A stretch of 64,000 bases of DNA from assembly GCA_964023205.1 (NCBI GenBank), contig OZ026833.1, positions 6,722,138 to 6,786,137 on the forward strand, given 5' to 3'. This stretch comes from Lutraria lutraria (lineage: Eukaryota; Mollusca; Bivalvia; Venerida; Mactridae). The position numbers and the translations under genes are program-made. Below, in pieces: positions 49,301 to 60,100 of the stretch. Within the stretch, counting starts at the first letter, position 1, and every line of letters starts with the position of its first letter. The notes under the pieces were generated by a model, which was not told where the DNA came from, did not search any database, and was given only the letters and a program-made list of their open reading frames with translations.

Positions 49301-51043
49301 AATAAACGATGAAAAAAGTTATCTAGATTTATCATTTAAAGGCAACGTATGTCCCAGGCATTATTCGTGGACTTGCAGATTATTACATGGATATTCAGCA
49401 GAAACAGAACCAAAATAGTGAAGGCTTTGTATTACGTGACCATCATATAATATCACAATTTGCTGAAACTGTGGATGCCGGTAAGTAATGATATCAGCAT
49501 TTTGATAAGTATATATGTACCATTCTTTATAGCATCGGCCGTAGTCAAGTAAACCCGGTCGCGGCATGTATTACCATTTTTTTAAATTTGACAAAAGCAT
49601 CCATTTTCCTCTATATGTGGAGAAATTGCTACCTTCTTCAGAAAGGGTAAGTTAGTATCGGTTAGAATGCAGTCCGGAAAAAATGGTTATATGAACAGAC
49701 CGCCGTATGTAACTGAACTATTGTGGGCAAACGGCGTTAAACCCACTGAATCTGATAAAATCTTTATAGCATACCATTATCTATTTATATAGAAAACTGT
49801 ATCAATCAATTTATCGAAGTCAAATCCAACACCAGGATCATATATTTGATCGATGTCACCAGATTTTTTATAGTCACTTTATAATCTCTGTAAGAGGAGA
49901 CTAACAAACAAATTAAATCATTTTCTAGAATACATGTATTCATGTTTCGCACTTTTATGTTTTGACTCGCAGGAATAACCACATCATCTTCAGCGATCTT
50001 GAACTCGTTTGCAATTCTAATGAATTACCCAGAATGTCAGAAGAAAATCCAAGCAGAACTTGATCACGTGATAGGAAGAGACAGATGGCCAACTTTTGCA
50101 GATCGGGAAAAATGTACCTACCTGAAAGCTTTTGAGATGGAGACCCATCGTTACATTCCAGTAACACCACTTGGTCTTCCACATATGTGTAATCAAGATA
50201 TCGAATTTGAAGGGTTTGACATCAAAGCAAACACAACTGTACGTTAGTTGAATTATTTGTTTGCCTCACGCTTTTATACTGTTATCTCTTTTTTTTGTAA
50301 CATTGCATTGATATCAATTATTCTTGCATCACCATTAACACTTATTGCTCTCTTGCTCGTTTTTACATGCATGTATGTACTGTATACTTCATGTAACACA
50401 TATGCACATTTCTTGTCACTAGGTTATCTTTAACCTCTGGCATCTACATCATGATGAAAAAGTCTGGGGAGATCCCTGGAACTTTCGACCAGAAAGATTT
50501 CTTGACGATAGTGGCAACCTGTTGCCTAAAGAACACACTATATTTCAGAGGTAAATGGTTTCAATTAGCTACAGATATTTCTACATAATTATGTGAAACA
50601 TATTTCTAAAAATATAACTTACCATTTGGCCATTAACATCAAATTTAAATGGAGCAACATTATACAACAATCATTGTAGATACCGTTACTAGAATGATTA
50701 TTGTCATTAATTAGTTACTTATCTACGCCATTTGGCTAAAAACTAACAATTCGAAGTATTTCTTCTTATAAATCTTGTTTTATTAATGCTGCAAGATTGT
50801 GTATACTATGATCATGCTGTTTTCAGTTTAATGCAATTTGGAATCGGACCACGTATATGTCCAGGCCAGGTGTTTGCACGCACGAGATATTTCCTGTATC
50901 TTGCATCATTATTACAAAGATGGAACTTCGAATTTCCACCAAACCAGAGTATTTCATGTGATCCTAGAATATCAGAGAACTTTGAAATAGCGCTCATAAT
51001 GAGAGTAAAGTCACTAAGTTGCATGGTCAAAATTCGACTCTAA
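46330..51043 (+). CDS. Cytochrome P450, CYP2-clan type, copy 5 (six exons, 504 aa)
   Basis: Intact, closest to copy 4. Exons: 46330-46881, 48115-48327, 49342-49480, 49973-50238, 50423-50550 and 50827-51043; 1515 nt, phases as in the other copies. The anchor begins MYVILSVIAVVIFVIYSS, with NQKNEK where the others have a Lys run, then LPGPSGLPLFG. The I-helix reads AGITTSS, then K-helix ETHR, FRPERF and haem loop QFGIGPRICPG. Exon 3 starts ATYVPG instead of ETYVPG. The segment after ETHR reads IPVTPLGLPH where copy 4 has IPVAPFGLPH, i.e. two changes in the substrate recognition site 5 region. Exon 5 starts VIFNLWHLHH, unlike V-L-x-N-I-W in the rest. It is the copy nearest to the PKS gene and converges with it. 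Substrate unknown. Confidence 0.93.
49533..49760 (+). mobile_element. Decayed SINE in intron 3 of P450 copy 5
   Basis: The same SINE at the same place (about 50 bases after exon 3) as in copy 4. The tRNA-like head is reduced by an internal deletion between the A and B boxes, but the body keeps GACCGCCGTATGTAACTGAA and AAACGGCGTTAAACCCACTG. It shows that genes 4 and 5 descend from an ancestor that already carried the insertion. Confidence 0.75.
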
Positions 51044-53980
51044 CATTCGGCAACATATGTCGTGAATGATTTGTTATGGTTTACCGTTATTTGATTCATT
51101 TTATTATGTGCTGTGTACGGAATTCAGTACAAATAGGAAAAGGCTTCATGGAAAAAAAACAATGATACAAAAATTCCGCCTTTCCAAAATTACCATCTTT
51201 CCAAATATGACAACAGAAAACGCACCCAACATACAGAAAGATAATATATTGATAAATGCACATCATTTAATGACACATTGACTTGATATATAGACAAAGT
51301 GACAAAATATATTGCTACAACAACGTTCGTTTTGTACGTATAAGACAGTCAAGGCTTTCCATAAATTCATAATGTAGACTATACGATGATCACTTTTAAT
51401 AATATTATGATATCTCTTACGGTATGTAAAAATCGTGTTTTACCATAACTGAATTTCGGGTGAAATACGCATTACTTCGTCACTACAAGCTCAGTACAAC
51501 GTAACGCGTGGACGTCCGCTGCGAGGTTAGTCTTCAAGTACGTCTTGTCGTTCGAAACGTGATCGAAGGAGCGTATTGCTTGACTAAGGCACCATTTGTT
51601 TGTTTGAGTTTTACGCCACTTTTCATCAGTTAGACATATTAGGCAGACAGCTGACCTAACCATCGCTCCTGGGAAGGACAAATACTAGACTCCAATTTTC
51701 CGTAAGCGACTGCCTACATTTTAACAGAAAGAGCTATGATCGATGGCTGGACTCGAACACACGACCCTCTATCAGTGAGAGGTTACAATGATTTGAAGTC
51801 AGCAATTTTAACCAGTCGACCACAGAGGCCGGTCTTTAGGGCTGCCAACAACTCATGCATAGACAAACCGTAAGTATACAACTGGACAGTCTATGTCTAT
51901 GCCGTTACAATCTAGTAAATTTTATTACATGATGACTCATTATCACAGTACTTTTTGTATTCAAATCGGAAGTTTCGTTTTCGTTTATTTGTTCGGTGAT
52001 TTCTATGTATCCACGCTATGCCTGTCATGCGACAACCTTTAAGAGTGGAAAGTTGCATCTGAATATCCTGTTAAATATCATTTATATTTAGTGTGTTTAT
52101 TGCAATTTTTCAACGATACTTCAGTTATATATGGTGGCCGGTTCAATAAAACAATTTGTGCTGGATAGTATTCTAGCCAGTAATAACTTACCCTTTCACA
52201 GGAAGCCGGCAACTTCAACACATATGGACGAAATCGATGATTTTGGCAATTTAAAAAGAATTGAACCTAGATCGTCGTGTACCAAGTCCAGCGCACTAAC
52301 AACTGGATCAGTACCGCGGCCTTTGTTAAATTTCACATTGAGAGAGAACACATATTTAGTGCACTTCGTCAATACTTGAACTCACTCGAAATATTATTTG
52401 GCACGTTCCACGAAAAACGTGTTTGGACATAACATTTCTTATACATGTATTTTAAACGGATAAAACATCTTCTACTTGACATGTTTATGGCTGCAGTGCC
52501 ATACCTCAGATCCCTAGTTGATTATGCGTTGATTGGCATAAAATGTTATGTACAATTGCCGTCAAGTCTATCTCTTCATTCTCATAGCATCAACTTTAAT
52601 AACATAATCAACAACAACAGCTTCGGGATATTTTGTTTAGAAATATCTCATTTGTTTATGAAAATAAATAAGCAACCAACTAAATAATAAAAAAAAACAG
52701 CTCATGACAACTTTATTCACATTGTTGATAAATGAAAGCTATATATTTAAAGTATTTCCTAACTAAACCTATCAGTAGTTAATGATTAATAAATGAACAC
52801 AAAGGGAAAACATGCATAACAAAGATAGCACTGCATTTATTGCAATGCACCTTATGTAGCATAAATAAACATGTCTGATGTTAAAACTGGTACATATGCA
52901 TCATGTGATTGTTCAAAGTGTACACCCATAATGCATCCAATATTTTCCAACACCAAAACATTGAAGTTTGTATGACACAAATGAATGATTCAATGTTTAA
53001 TTGTATATCTGCAATTCTAACTTATATAATAAATTTGGTGAAATATATTAACAAATGAGCTGGTAAATTTTCAAGTGTAAGAATACAGATACATAAAAAT
53101 GGCAAAGTAAGAAAATAAAAAATTATCATAAAAGACTGATTCAGCTTTGCCGTCCTTTATCACCATTGGTGGGTTTAGGCAGTTCAAGAGCTTCACACTC
53201 ATGTACTGATACATTATTTGATGTAAGAGCTTGTCTGCATATACTTGTGACAACATAACCGACTCTTTGAAAAAAGGAAACCTCTTCAGACGCAAAATGT
53301 TTTGTAATAATAACGTAAAATGTCCGCTTTTAGTAAAAACATACCAAAACTAATAGAAATTTGTTGCTATGAGTTATTTTCAATGTTATTGCTTGAACTG
53401 AAAGCGAAAATTTAAGAACGTGTACTCAAAACATATTTACGTCGAATAACATTTTCTTTTATTGGACCCGACCATGTCGTATTTAACAGAACTAATGCGA
53501 TGGAAATGCATGTTCAGCAGCCGTGAATGTGTCGTTGTCGTTTGATGTTACCTTGGACGGACTACCTTTATCTATACAGACTAGCGATAATTAGAAATTA
53601 GACAGTTTTTACACAAACGATGAGTTTTTAAAGCGCACAAATGTATTTGTGCAGATGGGCAGGTCCAACGTCTTCCGATTATTGACCTGGGGCCGTGCTT
53701 TTAACAGACCCTAGTACTAAATTCCTTTGATTAAACATAATTTGAGACTTATTTTCACTGTATCAAATTATACATGTGTTTTAAGCCATGACGAAATAAT
53801 TCACTGAGTCAGTTTGGGGAGATGGACATTCGGAACAAAACTGACTGAAAAAATATTGATAAGATAAATTTAATACTCTAAATAAATGTCTGTAATGCTT
53901 GTGCAATAGGAAGGGTGCAGTAGCTCATAATGTCGTATTAAAGGTCAAAGTTCAATTAATATCTGTTATCCGTTATGCCT
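51044..53980. other. Intergenic region between P450 copy 5 and the PKS gene
   Basis: No convincing gene. A minus-strand frame at 53071-53295 (74 codons) looks protein-like in part (SQVYADKLLHQIMYQYMSVK) and could be a decayed exon or part of the PKS 3' UTR, but matches nothing I know. The plus frame 52131-52379 has no support. A reversed SINE head lies at 51743-51833. Confidence 0.4.
51743..51833 (-). mobile_element. tRNA-like SINE head, minus strand
   Basis: The minus strand reads CTCTGTGGTCGACTGGTTAA (A-box region) and, about 45 bases later, GTGTTCGAGTCC (B box GTTCGAGTCC). The middle is too long and does not fold into a proper anticodon arm, so it is a SINE head rather than a tRNA gene. 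The 3' body was not delimited. Confidence 0.55.
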
Positions 53981-53986
53981 TTTATT
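53981..53986 (-). promoter_or_regulatory. Candidate polyadenylation signal of the PKS gene
   Basis: AATAAA on the minus strand about 165 nt after the PKS stop codon (54154-54152), a normal distance for a short 3' UTR. AATAAA is frequent by chance in DNA this AT-rich. Confidence 0.35.
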
Positions 53987-54151
53987 CAATAACATGAGTA
54001 TGTTCCAAATAGTGTGTCCTTTAGTGTATTATTCCATCACGGCTAAAAACAGATGGTCATTAATTTCACGCATCACTTTTATCTGAAGTTTGTAATATCG
54101 ATCAATTTGGATAAAAAATGTACCGTCTACATGGGTTCTGAAATAACAATA

Positions 54152-57100
54152 CTAGTGTTTGGGTTCCACTTGAAGTTTCTTTGCATTTTCTCCAAATATG
54201 CCATAATGCATTTCTTGAATCAAATCATCATATGTGTGGCTGGTATCTGCAATGAACTTTGAAGGAATTTGATAACCTGTTGTGTTACGTAAAGCATTGA
54301 TAAATGTAACTGTTGACATGGAGTCGAATCCCATTTCGTCCATTGTTAATGTATCGTTGACAAAATGCATGTCGACTAAAATAATTTCTCTAATACAGAA
54401 GTTAACTACCTCATGTAAGGCTTGTATTTGTTCTTCAACTCGTGCATCATTCAGGGCAACAACATCAAACGACAATGTTTCATCTTTTTCGGAATCAATA
54501 CCCGAGGTCACAACTTCAGAAAACAAAACACTCAATTGCATTTTTTGCCGCGACATGCTTGCATTTGCAAAATCCTTCGCCACTACATCCCAGTTTACAT
54601 CAGTGTAAACGACAGAAGTGCTGTTACACATGAGTACTTCTTGTAAACAACTCCGAATTTCTAAGCCATTTAGCAATTTAAAACCACGTTTGGCAAAGTT
54701 GTCTACAAATTCTTTTCTAGAAGCCATTCCAACAGACAAAGCTCCCCAGTTTATAGCCTGACTGGATAATCCTCTCCTACGTCTCCATTCTATGAAGGTA
54801 TCCATGAAAGAATTAGCCGCTCCATAGCTGGTCTGTCCTGGTGATCCAATCAAACTGTTTATAGATGATGAAACTACGAAATAATCTAAGTCAAACTCTC
54901 GGGTAACTATGTGCATATTTATTGTCCCAATAACCTTAGGGTCCAACACTTCATCTAAATGACTTTGTTCTAGATTCACGAGAAGCTTAGCATTTAAAAC
55001 ACCTGCACCATGAAATACTCCCAGTACATTACAATATTTTACTTTTGTCTTTAATTCCGTAATTGCTGATTCAAGGGATTCGTATTTTGTAACATTTGCC
55101 CTTATACAAATGATCTGACAATTCGTCCTCCTTTCAAGAACGTTTATTGCCTTCAATTGATCTGTGTGCACTTGTCTTCTGGAAAGAAGCGCAATGATAC
55201 CGGCCCCCATTTCTGCAAAGAGCTTGGTCATTTCCCAGCCTAAACCTGTCAATCCACCGGTTATAATGTAAACACCAGTCTTTTTAAAGAGGCAATTAAG
55301 CGATTGTCTAACGGGTATCGTCGGTCCACTTCCGTTCATGATTTCTTTAGCTGGGAACAAGTCAAAGGTGTTTTCTTGTGTACCATTCCTGTTCTTATCA
55401 GTTGGTGTGAGCCTGTGCTTATTCTGTTGAAGCCACGTAACAACTTTCGACAATACGTTTGTAACTTTTGTTTTCAATTGGTTAATCACATCAATATATT
55501 TAATCTCAGGTTTCCTGTCTGATCTCGCAATTTCTCTCAAAAGCGGAACTGGTATATCGCCAGCAGAACATATAATCTGTTTGCAATATTGAAAGAAAAA
55601 GAAATCAGAGTCGATACTTTCCAATGATATTAAAACATCTATTTCCTTTCCAGTCGAAAGAGCATTGGGATCAATAATCTGTATGTGTTTTCGCATACGT
55701 AACATATCAACTAGCATCGTCACTTGCGGCGAGGATGGAGACCGGCTAAATACGACAGCACTACTTTCCTGTGGAACCATGTCAACAAACAACCAATTGA
55801 CCACAGAAGAAAGTAGAAGACCTGGTTCATACTGACCCCCAACGTCTTTCAAATTTACGATACTCCCCTTTGGAACAGTCATCATGGACTTAATCACAGA
55901 CGGCCAGATACAAATGTATTCCCATTCATTCTCTGATTGTGTTATTTTATTTGTAATAATAGTACCGATGCCGGTCGATTTCCTGTCTTTTGCTGTTGGA
56001 TATCCTATGTATTCTATTCCAAAAAGTTGATATCCCCCACTCATCGATTCTTCCCATACGTTCTGATCGTGTTCAAAACCTTCTGTTGTGTTTGGACTGA
56101 TAGTAATTGGATGACTGTATATAGCATTTACATGGAAAAGAATTTGATCAGACTTGATTTTCGAAGGACTTGTATCTTCCACAAAACACAAACGTTTAGC
56201 TTCATCGGAACGTGACGTCATGACCTTATGAGGCATACTTAAATGTCTTGATGTTTTGAGTTCTCTCCTCAATGATGGTATCATGTGATATCTGGAATCC
56301 TTTGTAAAATGACTACCATAAACTGTATCATTTTCTATTAGAAGTTCCGGGTTTAGATTGTCGATGTGCTGGAAAGTGTTAAAAATAACTTGTAGTAATT
56401 TGTCTCTGGTTTCTTGGATGGATGGTCGAATATCTACTAATGTAATTTGACCGTGGGAAAGTTCCACTTGTATCGAACGAACAAAGCCCCAAAGTTCACC
56501 TCCTGCTAAATTAATATGTGATGACTGAGTTTGAAAAGTCGATTGTGTATTTTGCGTAACAACGTACACAGGAGTATTTATTCGCTTTTCTGTCATGTAC
56601 TTTACTAGGTATGACAATAAAGCACAGTTGTGGTGGATGATATCACGAAGTTTATATCCAGTTCTGAGATCAATATCAGAGGTCGGCATGAAATCATGAA
56701 CTAAAAACATCACGGCATCGTAGTGTTGATTAGTTGCAGTGAATGCATTTTGAATAAAAACAGAAATTTCATCATGTTTTGGCTGATACAATGTGACATT
56801 TTTGATATTTCGAAACTCTTGTACAGTTGCATCTTCGAATGTGTTGCTCAAAACAAGAATATTTGGTGTGTTCATGCTTTCAATGATTGGTACGGTCTCA
56901 GCTTGCCATGTTAATTTGTATCGCAATTCAAAAGGTGCTTGGGACCTGTTCCTTTTACCGTTTGTAGTATAATTTCGTATTTCGGCAATGATATTACCAT
57001 CTGTATCCAATAACAAGATATTGTAATGTATCTGAAAGACTGTGTCTAAAATCGTAGTGTTAATTCGTCGGGTGTATGCAAACATTCGATGTTTCGGTTT

Positions 57101-60100
57101 CTGAAGTGCTCGAATTTCACCAATGGCAGCTGGGAGAAAAGACAGTTGTTCCGTTTTAGCCCGTCCTAAAAGTTCTTCTGTTGTGCTATTAATAGTAGTT
57201 TGCATCATAACGTCGAGTATACAAGCATGAATTGTAGTTGTGTTCAATTGGTCTTCGACTTCAAAAGGTACAAGAATGTCGGTTAAACTTTCGACTCCAT
57301 TAGTCAAAGATTTTTTCATCATACGAAAGCATTTTCCATGCTGCAAGCCGAATGACTTCAATCTATCATACATAACTTCTTCAGATAATGTCCTACAACC
57401 TTTACGCGAAACAGCCACTTTCAGTTCATCAATGTCAATCTTCCGAACATATGCATCCTCTGATTTCAATGAACGAACCGATCCCTTACACATTGTCGTC
57501 TGCATTTGTTTCAAATGGAACATTATGTCACCATTCTGTGTAATGGTCAAAACATGCAAACTAGATTTGACACCCTTGTCAATTTTAACTGGTCTTAGAA
57601 ATTCTAATGAAATGCATACATCATTTACCGACTTTCCGAGGAGGGATCGCCCAATTTCGAAACCAACATCTGCATACGTTGCACCTGGAACGATGATACA
57701 CCCATTCACAATGTATTCGAACACAAAAGGCGTTGTCTGTTTATCTATATCAATGCTACAGAAAGTACCCTCTCCCTGAAGTTCTGCATATCTTATGTAC
57801 CAATGAAAAGTTTTTTGAATGTCAACACCTTGCATTCGCACAATAACGTTGGCACCGAAATGCAGTTTTTTATGTTTGTGTCTACGGTAGACAGGTATAT
57901 TAGTAACTTTGTTCACTTGCGGAGCGATTTCAAACCAGTTCAAGTCAAATCCTAATGTGTATAAGTTGCAAAGTGCATCAGATATCATCTTTGTGTCATA
58001 GTGTTTCTTCATGGATAGCATCACTTTATAATGACACTTTTCAGGCAAAATTCGGTCTATATGCGCTTCCAACACAGGCGAAGGACCGATTTCAAGAAAT
58101 ACAGTCAGGTCAGACCCGTATGTACACCCCTGAATCGCTGAAGCAAATGCTACTGGTTTCGCAACGTTTTCTTTCCAGTATGCAGGCGAACTAAATATCC
58201 CATCTGTTTCTCTCTCCCCCGTAACTGTAGAAAACATGGATATGCTTCCTTTACATTCTTTCATGTTTGTTAATTTTAGTTCTAATTCTTTTGCAGCCTC
58301 TTGAACTAAATGACTATGGTATGCGCATTTAGCTTTAAGGTCAATGATATCTGCACCAATTGTTTTTAATACAGCTTTAAGTTGGTGTAATGAGCTTTCA
58401 TCACCTGATACGGTACATGAAGTGTTACTTGTAAATACAGCTACATTAATGAATCCTATTGATTCGCAATGTCTTTCAACTAGTTTAGTATCGACATTGC
58501 GCACAACTGCCATCCTTCCTTGGTTAACAAGAGCTAATAGTTTTGATCTTTGATATATCAGGTAAACAGCGTCTTTCATATCCAAATAGCCAGCTGCATA
58601 AGCAGCTGCGACTTCACCTACGGACTGACCGACTACAGACATTGGCTGAACTCCGAATTTCTTCCAAAGCTCGGTCAAACCTACCTGACAAGCAAATATT
58701 GCTAAATGCGACACGAAGGCATCATCCAGGAAATTGACATCCGCCTTGAATTTATTCGCCATTTTCCATCCTGTAAGAGGTTCTAAATATTTGTCAACAT
58801 GTTCAATGGCATCCCTGAAGACCGTAAATTGCATAAGAGATACACACATACCATTCCATGTTGTCCCTACACCGCAATAAACAAATACAACATGCTTTTT
58901 ATTTGTGTATGAGACATCTAAATGTAAATCATTGCATTTTTCTAATGATTCTTTAATGTCATCCATCGATTCACCGCATACTGCTTTGCGCACTGGTCTT
59001 TGGTCTCTTCTACAAGTGGATGTGTATGAGAGTGCATCAAGATCATGTTCATCGAATCCATCTAAGGCATCATAGAGAGCCTGGACATTATGGATAAGAC
59101 CCTCGTGATCAAATGCTGATATCGTAACTATTCGATGTGGTAATTTGTGTTTTTTCTCTTTAGTGTGTCCACAGTATCCGTGCTCGATATATTGCTCAAT
59201 AACTGCATGTGCGTTTGTACCACCGAATCCAAAACTGTTTACACATGCCATCCTACCATTGCCATTAGTCACTTCCCATGGTGTACACTCAGTAGGAACC
59301 AGAAAACCGTAGTCGGATAATTTCAGTTTTGGATTTTCGTTACTCTTTTTATACCACAGGGAAGGAACCACTGTTTCTTTCTTCATCATAAGCAGAACTT
59401 TTATGAGGCCTGCCACGCCTGCAGCAGCTTCTAAATGACCGATGTTGGTCTTTACCGATCCAATAAAAACTTTTGATGTCTCTTGTGCGTTTCTACCAAA
59501 ATGGACTCCTAGTGCCCTTACTTCAGTAGGGTCTCCGATAGCCGTCCCAGTACCTTAAAAATAAGATTGATTCATAACGCATTCATTTTGTTTTGAGCGG
59601 CGTGTAAAGAAAACAAGAAAAATCTACAATGAGCTTGTGATTGGTCTATATTATAATTGATAAAGCTTACCATGCGCCTCAATGAGTGAAATCAAACGTT
59701 TGTTGACAGAAGAATCTTTATACAGCTGTTCTATCAAAGCCTTTTGTTGTTCTTCGGCGGGTGCTGTGATAGGTTTGGCGAAAGAACCGTCTTGGTTTGT
59801 CCCAGTTTTTATTTTCCCCCATATTTTGTTACCATCTTGATGAGCCTGTAATATAATACAATAAGTGATATAAAACATGGCTTAAATGTCCAATCTGATA
59901 ATTTAATCCGCTTTTATGGTTGTTCGAGTGTTAATCAGATTAAACAAATACATAGAATAAAAACATCAAGGAACGCATTAAAACGTTTGTATTCTAATTC
60001 ACTTTTCAGATGTGGATATTTGAATATTTGCTGGTTTCATGCTATAGCCATCTGTTTTACTTATTGATTGAATGATTTTATTTGAAACATGAAGTTCAAA

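Noticed and set aside
54282..58737. Plus-strand open frames opposite the large PKS exon (e.g. 54282-54608, 57240-57779)
   Set aside because: They lie antisense to a strongly conserved coding exon and show no motifs; long antisense frames are expected opposite such an exon.
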